Notes: generated by a model from the letters alone, not told the origin. Counted from the first letter of the stretch, positions 42,098-51,641 are shown. The stretch: 64,000 nt of DNA from CAMCXT01 sp040403315 (GCA_040403315.1 JBBAKX010000003.1:62001-126000); one strand, 5' to 3'. A program made the numbers and translations.

Positions 42098-43930
42098 TTA
42101 CTTCTTAGAAATCCAATCTTCTTTTTTAGGGAGCAGATTGGCTTCAAAAATTCGTTTTTCCATTTCGGGCCTTTTCACTTCACGACGAAGGTATTTTTCC
42201 ATCATCAAACTAGCAATCGGTGCGGCCCAAGTTGCACCAAAACCAGCATTTTCTACATAAACTGCAATCGCAATTTTGGGATTATCCATCGGTGCGAAAG
42301 CAATAAAGATGGAGTGGTCTTTTCCGTGAGGATTCTGCGCTGTTCCTGTCTTTCCACAAACGGTTAAAGAATCCAACTGGGCAATTCGTCCAGTTCCGTT
42401 CATCACCACGTTTCGCATACCATCAACCACCATATCGAAATATTCACGTTCGATTTTGGTGTAGCGTTTCGTGCGCAAATTCGAATCAATTTTTCCACCA
42501 TCAACTTCCTTGATCACGTGCGGCGGATAAAACCATCCGCGGTTAGCGATTACTGTGCAAAAATTCGCCATTTGCAGCGGCGTTACACCCATCTCACCTT
42601 GACCGATTGCCAAGGAAATTACAGTGATCGCATTCCATCTGCCCGAACCGTGGTACTTGTCGTAGTATTTAACTGTTGGAACGTTTCCCGACGATTCTTG
42701 TGGTAGGTCGGTAGGGAATTTTTGTCCCAATCCGAAGCTCATCACGTGGTTTCTCCACACATTAAAGCCAATTGCAGTTTTGGGATACTTCTGTAAAATG
42801 TTCTTGAATGTGTTGCAATAGTATGAATTACAGGATGTTGTGATCGAGAACTTTAAGTTCACCGGCGAAGCATGCGGATGGCAACCAACTGTTAGTCCAC
42901 CGAAGTGAAACCCACGGCTGCAGCTAAAAAGGGTGTTTTCGTTGATTACGCCTTCGTGCAAACCAATAAGTGCATTGAGCAATTTGAATGTTGAACCTGG
43001 CGGATACTTTGCCATTGTAGCCCGGTTATAGAGTGGCTTCAAGGTATCAACCGCCATTTTTGGGTAATTCTTTTTTTTATTACGACCTACCAGCAAATTG
43101 GGATCATAAGTAGGTGCAGAAATCATCGACAGGATTTCTCCAGTTGCAGGTTCAATAGCAACGACAGCACCGATTTTATTTTGCATCAACTTCTCACCAT
43201 ATTGCTGAAGATCAGCGTCAATGGAAGAGGTTAAGCTTCTGCCGAGTACTGATGCTGTATCGTATTTACCGCCTTCGAAGCTTCCTTTTTCACGGTTATA
43301 AACATCCACCATCACGATTTTTACTCCGCGTTGTCCACGTAAAGGAGTTTCGTATGCTTTTTCAACACCACTCAATCCCATGTTATCGCCCATTCTGTAG
43401 TATGGATTCGATGCGATGAGTTTTTCATCCACCTCGCCAACATAGCCTAAAGCGTGCGGGGCAATTCGCATTGGGTATTTTCTGAGAGTTCTTGCTTGAA
43501 CGAAAAAGCCTGGAAATTTGTAGAGCTTTTCTTGCAGTGTTGCGTAGGTTTCTAGTGAAATTTCGCCTTCAAAGACTTCAGGCCTAAACGAACTGAATTT
43601 TTGTTTTTTGAGCTTGGTGAGTTTCTCGATAAAGCTTTCTTTGGTGATTTGAAGCATGTTGCACAAGTCCAAAGTATCGATAGTTTTTACCCTTTTCGGG
43701 ATAACCATCAAATCGTAAGCAGCTTCATTGTAAACGAGAATTTTACCGTTTCGGTCGTAGATAACGCCACGTTCAGGGTATTCAATCTTGTGACGAAGTG
43801 CATTGTCGTTTGCCGCAAGTTTGTATTTATCGTTAATTACTTGGATGTAAAATAGACGAATCAGGAACAGCACCACAAGTGTGATGAAAATCGTGCTGAT
43901 AACATATTTTCGGTCCGAAAACAGATTCAT
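42098..43930 (-). CDS. mrdA: PBP2, elongation-specific peptidoglycan transpeptidase
   Basis: A 610-residue class B penicillin-binding protein. One N-terminal transmembrane helix (~8-30); pedestal domain with Arg-Gly-Val-Ile-Tyr-Asp-Arg-Asn-Gly (54-62); transpeptidase domain with the three active-site motifs STFK (Ser313, Lys316), SCN (366-368) and KTGT (527-530). It cross-links new glycan strands in the periplasm together with RodA. It overlaps mreD by 4 bp. An AAGGAGG sequence precedes its ATG but is also coding for the end of mreD. Confidence 0.96.
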   Translation of the reverse strand: MNLFSDRKYVISTIFITLVVLFLIRLFYIQVINDKYKLAANDNALRHKIEYPERGVIYDRNGKILVYNEAAYDLMVIPKRVKTIDTLDLCNMLQITKESFIEKLTKLKKQKFSSFRPEVFEGEISLETYATLQEKLYKFPGFFVQARTLRKYPMRIAPHALGYVGEVDEKLIASNPYYRMGDNMGLSGVEKAYETPLRGQRGVKIVMVDVYNREKGSFEGGKYDTASVLGRSLTSSIDADLQQYGEKLMQNKIGAVVAIEPATGEILSMISAPTYDPNLLVGRNKKKNYPKMAVDTLKPLYNRATMAKYPPGSTFKLLNALIGLHEGVINENTLFSCSRGFHFGGLTVGCHPHASPVNLKFSITTSCNSYYCNTFKNILQKYPKTAIGFNVWRNHVMSFGLGQKFPTDLPQESSGNVPTVKYYDKYHGSGRWNAITVISLAIGQGEMGVTPLQMANFCTVIANRGWFYPPHVIKEVDGGKIDSNLRTKRYTKIEREYFDMVVDGMRNVVMNGTGRIAQLDSLTVCGKTGTAQNPHGKDHSIFIAFAPMDNPKIAIAVYVENAGFGATWAAPIASLMMEKYLRREVKRPEMEKRIFEANLLPKKEDWISKK

Positions 43931-44460
43931 CCTTCAACCTCCTTGCTACGTTGTGAAAGTACCTGGCTCATTACGATCAGCAGCATCGTAAATATACTGC
44001 AGGTGATGACACGCAGCAACAAATCAAAGAAATTCAGGAAGTTGAATGCTTCGAGGATAAACAAACTTAAGTGATGCACAAAAGTGAGCACGCCAGCATA
44101 AACTAAAAAGGTACTACCTCCCATGCTTTGAATGGTCAAGCGAAGTGTTGATTCGTATCCTTCACGCGGAGCGATCAGGTTTAGAAATCCTGGCCTAATC
44201 AATCCAAGAATCAAGCAAGCAGAAGCATGCATACCTGCAGTTCCGGTAAACATATCGATGCTTATTCCAGTGATAAAACATAACAGCAACAATAGAAGTC
44301 GGTTGATATTTACTGGAAGCATCAACAAAAATAGAATGTAGAGGTATGCATTGAAGTAGCCATTTACGGGACCTGAAATTTCGATTTGATCCAGTACCAA
44401 TACCTGAACGAACAGCAACAGGATGAACCTGAAAAAATTGGCAAATAACTCACTGATCAT
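43927..44460 (-). CDS. mreD: MreD, rod-shape-determining membrane protein
   Basis: A 177-residue hydrophobic protein with five to six transmembrane helices and the weakly conserved MreD pattern (Phe-Ile-Thr-Gly-Ile-Ser-Ile-Asp-Met-Phe-Thr-Gly near the middle, followed by Gly-Met-His-Ala). MreD is part of the elongasome in the inner membrane. The assignment rests mainly on position between mreC (11-bp overlap) and the PBP2 gene (4-bp overlap). Confidence 0.9.
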   Translation of the reverse strand: MISELFANFFRFILLLFVQVLVLDQIEISGPVNGYFNAYLYILFLLMLPVNINRLLLLLLCFITGISIDMFTGTAGMHASACLILGLIRPGFLNLIAPREGYESTLRLTIQSMGGSTFLVYAGVLTFVHHLSLFILEAFNFLNFFDLLLRVITCSIFTMLLIVMSQVLSQRSKEVEG

Positions 44461-45280
44461 TGGCTACTGTTCTGGCTTCGAGGGTGTCGCGTTCTATCTT
44501 TAAAATATCGCGAACAATGTAAACATAAGATATATTCTGAAAGTCGGTCGACAACCTTACTTTGATTTCTTTGAAACTTTCGCCAGATGTTCCAATTTCC
44601 GCAACACGACCAACCATAATGTTTTTCGGGTAAATCGAAAAGGATGTAGTAACGATTGTATCTCCAATATTTACTTTAGCGTGACTCGGAATATCGAGCA
44701 AGTTTGCCATCATTGGGGAACTGCCCGACCAAATGGTAGAGCCGAAATATCCATTCTTTTTGATCATGGTGGAAATTCTGGTTTTGCTATTCAGCATCGA
44801 CATTACGGTGCAGAAATGTTCACTCACATCTTTCACAATTCCTACAACGCCATTGGATGAAATCACCGACATATCTTTCCGAACGCCTTTGTTGTAACCG
44901 GCGTCAAGAGTAATGTAATTGTTGACTTTCGTTACACTGTTGTTGATCACTTTGGAGGTGATGTATTCATATTGCTGGAATCCGATGGTGTCGTTTACCT
45001 TCATCAACTTGAAATCGGAGTCGTAAAAGGAAGTTGAATCGGCTCGTCTTAAACGCGCGTTTTCTTCTGCCAACAATCGATTGGTTATTCCTAAAGTGAG
45101 GTAATCGGTTACATCTGAATATGCTGAATAGATTTCTCCAACCACTTCATTTGAAGTTGAGACAACTGCTTCACGCTGATAGGTATTGTTATTTACCAGC
45201 AAATACACCGAGAGGCCCTGCAGCAAAAGAAATACAATAAAGAAATTGTACTTTCTGATGATCAGGATAAAGTTCCGCAT
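44450..45280 (-). CDS. mreC: MreC, rod-shape-determining protein
   Basis: A 276-residue protein with a short cytoplasmic N-terminus, one transmembrane helix (~9-29), a coiled-coil region (~60-85) and the two-barrel periplasmic domain with Thr-Leu-Asp-Ala-Gly-x-x-x-Gly-Val-Arg-Lys-Asp-Met-Ser-Val-Ile and Gly-Val-Val-Gly-Ile-Val. MreC links MreB filaments to PBP2 and activates it. It starts 21 bp after mreB and overlaps mreD. Confidence 0.95.
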   Translation of the reverse strand: MRNFILIIRKYNFFIVFLLLQGLSVYLLVNNNTYQREAVVSTSNEVVGEIYSAYSDVTDYLTLGITNRLLAEENARLRRADSTSFYDSDFKLMKVNDTIGFQQYEYITSKVINNSVTKVNNYITLDAGYNKGVRKDMSVISSNGVVGIVKDVSEHFCTVMSMLNSKTRISTMIKKNGYFGSTIWSGSSPMMANLLDIPSHAKVNIGDTIVTTSFSIYPKNIMVGRVAEIGTSGESFKEIKVRLSTDFQNISYVYIVRDILKIERDTLEARTVANDQ

Positions 45281-45301
45281 AGCGAATTTCCTTTAAACGA
45301 C

Positions 45302-46324
45302 TCAGCGAATCAGGAACTTGAACTTATCGCGATTTTTAAGTGCGATACCTGTACCACGCGCAACTGCACGAAGTGGATCTTCTGCGATGTAAACAGGAAG
45401 TTTTGTTCTAGCAGAAATTCGTTTGTCGAGCCCACGAAGCATTGAGCCTCCACCTGCTAGGTAAATACCTGTGCGGTAAATGTCGGCAGAAAGTTCTGGT
45501 GGTGTCATTTCAAGTGCATTCAATATCGCTGTTTCAATCTTGGCAATCGATTTATCTAGACAATGAGCAATTTCCTGGTAAGAAACCATGATTTCCTTTG
45601 GAATACCAGTCATCATATCACGACCATGCACAGCAAAATCAGGTGGTGGGTTATCAATTTCAGTGAGCGCAGCACCAACTTCGATTTTAATACGTTCTGC
45701 AGTACGTTCTCCAATGTGGATGTTGTGCTGACGGCGCATGTAATCTTCGATGTCGGAGGTGAAATCATCACCAGCAACGCGGATAGATTTATCGCAAACG
45801 ATACCTCCAAGCGCGATTACCGCGATTTCAGAAGTACCACCTCCGATGTCGATAATCATATTTCCCATTGGCTCTTCCACGTCGATTCCGATACCGATTG
45901 CGGCTGCCATAGGTTCGTGAATCAAATACACTTCTTTCGCACCAGCGTGTTCTGCAGAGTCGCGCACTGCACGCTTTTCAACTTCAGTGATTCCAGATGG
46001 AATACAAATTACCATCACCAACGATGGCGAGAAGATTTTTCTGTTTGGATTGATCATTTTGATCATTCCTCTGATCATGTGTTCTGCCGCGTTGAAGTCT
46101 GCAATTACACCGTCCTTAAGAGGTCTAATTGTTTTGATATTCTCATGCGTTTTACCATGCATCTGTTGAGCTTGCTTGCCCACAGCGATTACTTTACCAG
46201 TAGACCTTTCGATGGCTACAATAGAAGGTTCATCCACAACTACTTTATCGTTGTGAATAATGATCGTATTGGCCGTTCCAAGGTCAATCGCTATTTCCTG
46301 GCTGAAAAAATTGAACAAACCCAT
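45302..46324 (-). CDS. mreB: MreB, actin-like cell-shape protein
   Basis: A 340-residue actin-fold ATPase that forms membrane-bound filaments directing side-wall synthesis. Phosphate-1 motif Ile-Asp-Leu-Gly-Thr-Ala-Asn-Thr; catalytic Glu in Met-x-x-Ile-Gly-x-x-Ile-Asp-Val region; phosphate-2 MIIDIGGGTSEIAVI; adenosine motif Leu-Ala-Gly-Gly-Gly-Ser-Met-Leu-Arg-Gly. A strong Shine-Dalgarno sequence AAGGAG (46337-46342) precedes the ATG at a distance of 12, which is unusual in Bacteroidota and suggests tuned or independent translation. The upstream purH stop is 20 bp away. Confidence 0.97.
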   Translation of the reverse strand: MGLFNFFSQEIAIDLGTANTIIIHNDKVVVDEPSIVAIERSTGKVIAVGKQAQQMHGKTHENIKTIRPLKDGVIADFNAAEHMIRGMIKMINPNRKIFSPSLVMVICIPSGITEVEKRAVRDSAEHAGAKEVYLIHEPMAAAIGIGIDVEEPMGNMIIDIGGGTSEIAVIALGGIVCDKSIRVAGDDFTSDIEDYMRRQHNIHIGERTAERIKIEVGAALTEIDNPPPDFAVHGRDMMTGIPKEIMVSYQEIAHCLDKSIAKIETAILNALEMTPPELSADIYRTGIYLAGGGSMLRGLDKRISARTKLPVYIAEDPLRAVARGTGIALKNRDKFKFLIR

Positions 46325-46344
46325 TGTCTGTTATATCTCCTTAT

Positions 46345-47841
46345 TTAGTGTTTAAAATGTCTAATTCCTGTGGTAACCATGCAGATATTGAGGCGATTTG
46401 CTGCATCAATGGAATCCTGGTCTTTAACCGATCCACCCGGTTGAATGATGGCCGAAATTCCAGCTTCTGCTGAAAGCTCAACGCAGTCGGGGAATGGAAA
46501 AAATGCATCAGATGCCAATACTGCACCTTCGGTAGTGAAGCCCATTCGACCTGCTTTTTCAACAGCTTGTTTGAGTGCATCAACTCTGGAAGTTTGTCCA
46601 GTTCCACTGGCCAGCAACTGCTGGTTTTTTACTATTGTTATTGCATTTGATTTGGTGTGCTTAACCAAAACAGAGGCAAATTCAAGATCCAAATTTAACT
46701 CTGGAGTTGACTTTTTATTGGTTACTGATTTAAAATCAATAGATGATTCGGTTCGCAGATCTGGTTCTTGTTCTAGCAAGCCGTTGAGAATGCTTCTTCG
46801 TTCCATTTCAGGACGAAGAAAGGCTTTGTTTTTTAGAATGATCCGGTTCTTTTTTCCTTTCAAAATTTCGAGTGCTGCGTCAGAATAATCTGGAGCAATG
46901 ATGATTTCGAAAAACAATTTATCTGTATCGGCAGCGGTTTCTGCTTCAACTGTGGTGTTGAAAATGAAAATTCCGCCAAAGGCTGAAAGTGGATCTCCAG
47001 AAAGCGATTTTTTCCAAGCTTGAACCTGATCTGCATCTACGGCAGCGCCGCAAGCATTGTTGTGCTTAATTACGGCACATCCCGATCCTGGAAAATCAGC
47101 AATTAAACGGAGTGCTGCGTCTACATCGAGCAAGTTGTTGAAGGAAAGCTCTTTTCCATGTAATTGTTCAACAACATCGTTTAAACGCCCTGTAAAACTG
47201 GCCTGTTGGTGAGGGTTTTCACCATATCGAAGTACTTTTCGTTCTTCGGCTCCTGAAAACCAAGAGGCAATAGCGGTATCGTATTCGGATGTTACAGTAA
47301 ATGCAGCAGAAGCAGTTGTTTTTCTTTGTTCGAGTGTAGTTTTTCCAGCTTGGGTGGTGAGAATTTTCTCGATCCAATCGTATTGCTTGCGGGAAGAAAT
47401 GATTACAACATCGCTAAAGTTTTTCGCGGCTGCGCGGATAAGGCTCACACCGCCAATGTCGATCTTTTCGATGATTTCGTCTTCAGAAGCTCCTGAGGCC
47501 AAAGTTTCTGTGAAAGGATATAAATCGACAATTACAAGATCGATTTCAGGAATTTCGTATTGTTCGAGTTGTGCCAAATCGTTCGCTTCTTCCCTTCTTC
47601 CGAGGATGCCTCCGAAAACTTTTGGATGCAATGTTTTTACGCGACCACCCAAAATAGAAGGGTAGGAGGTTAGGTCTTCAACAGCTTGTATTTCAATCCC
47701 TAAGGCTTCTAAGAAATCTTGTGTTCCTCCGGTAGAATAAATTGTAACTCCTTGCCGCGATAATTCTTTGGCAATCGGTTCAAGACCATCTTTATAGTAA
47801 ACTGAAATGAGGGCGCTTTTGATCTGTTTCTGATCTGACAT
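46345..47841 (-). CDS. purH: PurH, bifunctional AICAR transformylase / IMP cyclohydrolase
   Basis: A 498-residue enzyme for the last two steps of IMP synthesis. The N-terminal IMP cyclohydrolase (MGS-like) domain has Ile-Tyr-Ser-Thr-Gly-Gly-Thr (34-40) and GGRVKTLHPKVFGG (65-78). The AICAR transformylase domain has Arg-Tyr-Gly-Glu-Asn-Pro-His-Gln and KHNNACG (around residue 260). It ends with the typical Arg-His-Phe-Lys-His. It is slightly shorter than E. coli PurH but all landmarks are present. It is the first gene of the run leading into mreBCD, an arrangement common in Bacteroidota. Confidence 0.96.
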   Translation of the reverse strand: MSDQKQIKSALISVYYKDGLEPIAKELSRQGVTIYSTGGTQDFLEALGIEIQAVEDLTSYPSILGGRVKTLHPKVFGGILGRREEANDLAQLEQYEIPEIDLVIVDLYPFTETLASGASEDEIIEKIDIGGVSLIRAAAKNFSDVVIISSRKQYDWIEKILTTQAGKTTLEQRKTTASAAFTVTSEYDTAIASWFSGAEERKVLRYGENPHQQASFTGRLNDVVEQLHGKELSFNNLLDVDAALRLIADFPGSGCAVIKHNNACGAAVDADQVQAWKKSLSGDPLSAFGGIFIFNTTVEAETAADTDKLFFEIIIAPDYSDAALEILKGKKNRIILKNKAFLRPEMERRSILNGLLEQEPDLRTESSIDFKSVTNKKSTPELNLDLEFASVLVKHTKSNAITIVKNQQLLASGTGQTSRVDALKQAVEKAGRMGFTTEGAVLASDAFFPFPDCVELSAEAGISAIIQPGGSVKDQDSIDAANRLNICMVTTGIRHFKH

Positions 47842-47861
47842 TCCGTACGTTGATTCTGATG

Positions 47862-47869
47862 CAAACTTA
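47862..47869 (-). promoter_or_regulatory. candidate -7 box upstream of purH
   Basis: Minus-strand TAAGTTTG matches TAnnTTTG in full, 20 bases before the purH ATG, which would give a leader of ~15 nt. No TTG is at the right distance upstream. The rest of the 47870-48180 gap (divergent promoters expected) shows nothing else I can support. Confidence 0.45.
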
Positions 47870-48180
47870 ATGAAACTATTATCTTCTTAACATTGAATTA
47901 TTACTGGTTTATGTCATCGTTGCAATAAACTTTTTAACACTTGTTAATTGCTTCATTTTTCTAATCGGTTTGCAAACGATTGCAGGATCTGGCAGCGCAT
48001 CAATTGTAGATACCGCGGACTTTGAAAATAGCATCAGATTTTGCTCGATCTCTTACATTATCTGTTGGGTAAGGTTGTTGTTTTCTTCTGTAATAACTGT
48101 ATTGACAATAAAATGTGTTTTTTTTTTGAAATGCTTGTAAGGTTATTTTAAACGTCGATACCTATTTTGAAAAAAGATTT

Positions 48181-48444
48181 ATGGTAACCGATAAACCAGC
48201 AAAAGATTACAGCATTCAGATTTTTAAAATTCTCTATGCGGGCTTTGTAGCTCTGGGAATTTATTTCCTTCTTTTTTCGAACGATCTGAGTCAGTTCGTA
48301 ATTAATTTCAGTATTGCACTTGTGTTCGATCCCTTCGATCAGAAAATAACCTGGAAAGACCGAAAAATCTGGCAAAAAGTTTGGCTAATTGTTCATGCTG
48401 TTGTCGCAATAGCTGCCGCAGGTATTCTATTTATGAGCAATTGA
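48181..48444 (+). CDS. small two-helix membrane protein
   Basis: An 87-residue protein with two predicted transmembrane helices (about 15-33 and 66-84) separated by a segment reading Asn-Phe-Ser-Ile-Ala-Leu-Val-Phe-Asp-Pro-Phe-Asp-Gln-Lys. I recognise this Phe-Asp-Pro-Phe-Asp-Gln pattern from small conserved Bacteroidota proteins of unknown function. It starts with ATG after a 339-bp gap and stands alone. Its last 52 bp overlap, tail to tail, the 3' end of the adenine deaminase gene on the other strand. Confidence 0.7.
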   Translation: MVTDKPAKDYSIQIFKILYAGFVALGIYFLLFSNDLSQFVINFSIALVFDPFDQKITWKDRKIWQKVWLIVHAVVAIAAAGILFMSN

Positions 48445-50087
48445 GCCTCGAACGGAGTACAAAATTTGAAGTTTTTTCCATCAAATAGCCCTTTGTCGCT
48501 CAATTTTAATTCTGGTATAACCAGCAATGCCATAAATGAAAGCGTCATAAAAGGTGCACGGAGCGGACTTTTCAATTTTTCTTTTACAAATTGGTCGATC
48601 TGAATATATTCGGCTGCAATTTTCCAAGCATCTTCATTGCTCATCAATCCAGCAACGGGCAAGGCTAAAACATAATTTTCATGAGGACTCACCGCAGCCA
48701 ATCCTCCTTTGCTTTCCATTAACAATTGAATCGATTTTAAAATAGATTCATCATCACAGCCCGCAGCTATTATGTTATGACTATCGTGGGCAACTGTAGA
48801 CGCAAATGCTCCAGTTTTTAGTCCGAGGTTTTTTATGAATGCCACAGCTGGAGCCTGTTTTTCATAACGGTTTACAACCACAATTTTCAAAACATCCGAT
48901 TCTGGATATGCTGTAATTTTTTCGCCTGGCTTTTTTCCGTGAGGGAATTTGAATATTCCTGTGATGAGTTGTCCTTCGAAGGCTTCGATGGCATTGAGGT
49001 GCGTTTGTTCGGTGGCAAGAATTTCAATTTCAGAAACAGTTATTTCTCGTTCCACGAATTGGTTAATCACTTTAGGCTTAACACTTTTAACGAACGATTT
49101 TCCATTTTCTGCAACACATGTGCCTTGAATCCAAGTACGTAGAATTTGAAAAGAGTTTGGATGATCAATTTCAATAAAATCGGCCTGATCGCCCACTTGC
49201 AACATGCCTACCGGAAGTTTGTAGTGGTTTCTAACATGAAGCGATGCTGCCCTAAGTACATCGTAAAAATCATAATTAAGTGCCAAAGCACGTTTTACGA
49301 GCAGGTTGATGTGGCCTTCCATTAAGCTGTCTGGATGCTTATCATCGCTACAAAACATCACCTTTTCAGGATGTAATTTCAGCAGAGGATGTAAAGTTTC
49401 GAAATTTCGAGCTGCACTGCCTTCTCTGATTTGGATAATCATTCCAGCATTTATTTTTTCGATTGCTTCGTCGAGTGTAAAGCACTCATGGTCGGTAACA
49501 ATTCCTGCCGAAACATAAAGTTTCATATCGTTTCCGCGCAAACCTGGCGCATGTCCATCTACAGGTTTTTGGTACTTGTGAGCCAAAGCAATTTTCGCCA
49601 TCACATCTGGGTGGCGGCGAATAACGCCAGGGTAATTCATCATTTCAGCGAGATACCAAATGTCGTGACGGAGCAACAGTTTATTTACTGCATCCACATC
49701 TAGCGTTGCGCCTGCCGTTTCAAATTGAGTAGCAGGAACGCAAGATGGAGCGCCGAAGAAAAAATGAAATGGCACTTGAGCGGCATCTTCGAGCATGTAT
49801 TCAACCCCTTCAACACCAAGCACATTTGCAATTTCATGGGGATCTGATACAGTGCCGACCATCCCGTGTAAAACTGCCATTCGTGCAAATTCTGATGGCA
49901 CCAACAGACTACTTTCGATGTGGACATGCGCATCGATAAAACCTGGAAGAATATAGGTGCTACATAAATCTTCGTTGCATGGCTCAATTGAAACAATTTT
50001 GCCATTTTCAACAACGACTTCACAAGGTAATGTAGTATTGTTTACTATATTGATGGTATGTGCGAAAATTCTAAAGTTTTGCTGCAT
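48393..50087 (-). CDS. ade: adenine deaminase
   Basis: A 564-residue amidohydrolase-family enzyme converting adenine to hypoxanthine. ATG 50087 is chosen over an in-frame TTG 15 bases upstream. Metal-binding motifs are Gly-Phe-Ile-Asp-Ala-His-Val-His-Ile-Glu-Ser (~50-60), Ser-Asp-Pro-His-Glu-Ile-Ala-Asn-Val, Val-Asp-Gly-His-Ala-Pro, and Cys-Ser-Asp-Asp-Lys-His-Pro-Asp. The C-terminal adenine deaminase domain is complete (Val-Ala-His-Asp-Ser-His-Asn near residue 435). Role: purine salvage in the cytoplasm. The last 52 bp overlap the convergent small-protein gene. Confidence 0.94.
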   Translation of the reverse strand: MQQNFRIFAHTINIVNNTTLPCEVVVENGKIVSIEPCNEDLCSTYILPGFIDAHVHIESSLLVPSEFARMAVLHGMVGTVSDPHEIANVLGVEGVEYMLEDAAQVPFHFFFGAPSCVPATQFETAGATLDVDAVNKLLLRHDIWYLAEMMNYPGVIRRHPDVMAKIALAHKYQKPVDGHAPGLRGNDMKLYVSAGIVTDHECFTLDEAIEKINAGMIIQIREGSAARNFETLHPLLKLHPEKVMFCSDDKHPDSLMEGHINLLVKRALALNYDFYDVLRAASLHVRNHYKLPVGMLQVGDQADFIEIDHPNSFQILRTWIQGTCVAENGKSFVKSVKPKVINQFVEREITVSEIEILATEQTHLNAIEAFEGQLITGIFKFPHGKKPGEKITAYPESDVLKIVVVNRYEKQAPAVAFIKNLGLKTGAFASTVAHDSHNIIAAGCDDESILKSIQLLMESKGGLAAVSPHENYVLALPVAGLMSNEDAWKIAAEYIQIDQFVKEKLKSPLRAPFMTLSFMALLVIPELKLSDKGLFDGKNFKFCTPFEAQLLINRIPAAAIATTA

Positions 50088-50274
50088 GTTGGCAAGGTGC
50101 AATTTTTCACGAGAATCTGCAAAAGCGAGTAAACTGACAAAATTTCACTGTTTGGCAATCTGAGGCTGAATATTTAATTCGTTGCAATACAAAACATTAG
50201 CAGTTTGATTGTGTTAATCTTCGGAATTATTGAAGCCATATTCCCGAAAGAATTGATTTTTGCTTGTAGATAGT

Positions 50275-51513
50275 ATGACCTTGAATAAAGTCGGAAAGAA
50301 AGCGCGCACTCTTTTTAATTGTAATTCTAATCAGGAATTTAGCACTCTTGAGACGCACATCCCTGTTGAGATTAAGATTGTAGAATTGCTTGATCCAAGC
50401 ATTTACGATGCAGATTTGTTCGGTATTTATGGCTCTTATGCTTACTTGGAAGCTTTATCGAAAACTTCTGGTGAATTCGGAAAGTTTATTTATCCACAGG
50501 TTCACCTAGATGGGAAATTAATTGCAGCAGGATGTTTCCAAGAATTGCATTTGAATCGAGAGAAACTAAATGAGCTAGGTAGATTGTTTTCGGCCGACAG
50601 TTCATGGACGATCAGATTGGAAAGTGTATTGAAAGGACTTTTGGGTGCAAAATCGAAAAGTTTGAAAGTGCTTATAGCTGGAAATTGTCAGGTGAGTGGC
50701 CCTTACGGATTGTTTTTTATTGACACATTAACTGAAAATCAACAGCTTTCTGTTTGGCAGCAGTTGATTCAGTTTATAGAAAGCGAGCTAGATCCTTACT
50801 CGATCTTATTGGTAAAGGATTTGAATGGAAAATCTGATCAAATGGATTCTCTGTGGCGTCGGGATAATTTTACATCTAGACAGGTATTGCCTGCTATGCA
50901 GATGCAAATTATGCCGCAATGGGAGAGTTTCAGCGATTATCTGGCTGCCATGGGATCGAAGTATCGTATTCGGGCAAAAGCTGCAAGGAATAAAGGTAAA
51001 GAATTGGTTGTTCAACGGTGGAATACGCAACAGATCGCTGAACATATTAACGATATCATGAATCTGTATCAGCAGGTTTACCAGCGAGCACGGTTTCGAT
51101 TACAAAAAGTAAGTGAAGACTATTTTTTGAAATTGTCGATGATGGAATCAGACAAATTCATTTTTAATGCTTGGCTTGAAAATGGTCAGTTAGTTGGATT
51201 TAGCACGATGATTTTAGATCGAAATCGCGCCGATGCGCATTTGATCGGGTTAAATTATGATACTAACAAATCTCATTCATTGTACTTAAACATGTTGTAT
51301 CAATATGTAGAAGATGCAATTCTGTCGCGCGTTGAATTGTTAGATTTAGGACGAACAGCGATGGAGATTAAAAGCACAGTAGGTGCAATTCCAATAGATT
51401 TATCAGTATATATGAAATTAAAGAATCCATTGCTAAATGGCTTGGCATGCATGATGGCGGGAAGCGAGACACCTGAAGCTTGGATTCAGCGACATCCATT
51501 TAGACAAAATTAG
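50275..51513 (+). CDS. FemAB/GNAT-fold acyltransferase-like protein
   Basis: A 412-residue protein. ATG 50275 is used; the in-frame TTG at 50260 has no clear support. There is no signal peptide. The C-terminal half reads like a BioF2/FemAB-type GNAT domain: Tyr-Arg-Ile-Arg-Ala-Lys-Ala-Ala-Arg-Asn-Lys, a helix with Leu-Tyr-Gln-Gln-Val-Tyr, then Phe-Asn-Ala-Trp-Leu-Glu-Asn-Gly-Gln-Leu-Val-Gly-Phe and Leu-Asp-Leu-Gly-Arg-Thr-Ala-Met-Glu-Ile-Lys. FemAB-like proteins transfer amino acids or acyl groups to peptidoglycan or lipids. The acceptor is unknown. It lies upstream of an orphan response regulator. Confidence 0.7.
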   Translation: MTLNKVGKKARTLFNCNSNQEFSTLETHIPVEIKIVELLDPSIYDADLFGIYGSYAYLEALSKTSGEFGKFIYPQVHLDGKLIAAGCFQELHLNREKLNELGRLFSADSSWTIRLESVLKGLLGAKSKSLKVLIAGNCQVSGPYGLFFIDTLTENQQLSVWQQLIQFIESELDPYSILLVKDLNGKSDQMDSLWRRDNFTSRQVLPAMQMQIMPQWESFSDYLAAMGSKYRIRAKAARNKGKELVVQRWNTQQIAEHINDIMNLYQQVYQRARFRLQKVSEDYFLKLSMMESDKFIFNAWLENGQLVGFSTMILDRNRADAHLIGLNYDTNKSHSLYLNMLYQYVEDAILSRVELLDLGRTAMEIKSTVGAIPIDLSVYMKLKNPLLNGLACMMAGSETPEAWIQRHPFRQN

Positions 51514-51530
51514 TTGCGCTGCAGTTATTA

Positions 51531-51564
51531 TTGGATTATTTCATCTAATTAGTTCTTATTTTTG
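51531..51564 (+). promoter_or_regulatory. promoter of the response regulator gene
   Basis: TTG (51531-51533), 23 bases, TATTTTTG (51557-51564): both Bacteroidota promoter boxes, with the spacer at the long end of the range. Predicted leader is ~70 nt. Confidence 0.5.
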
Positions 51565-51641
51565 ACTATTCAGGGAAGGAACAATCTACTTACACGCTCA
51601 ACCTGAATCGGCTGTAAGTTTTGAGAAATTAGTTCAAAAGA

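Noticed and set aside
41948..42367. 139-codon open frame on the plus strand across the PBP2/rodA junction
   Set aside because: It spans the ends of two well supported genes on the other strand and resembles no protein.
45563..46348. 261-codon open frame on the plus strand across mreB
   Set aside because: It is entirely antisense to an intact mreB. The translated sequence is rich in His, Phe, Asn and Asp without any recognisable fold, as expected from codon bias of the real gene.
46445..46888. 147-codon open frame on the plus strand inside purH
   Set aside because: Antisense to the conserved AICAR transformylase domain; no independent support.
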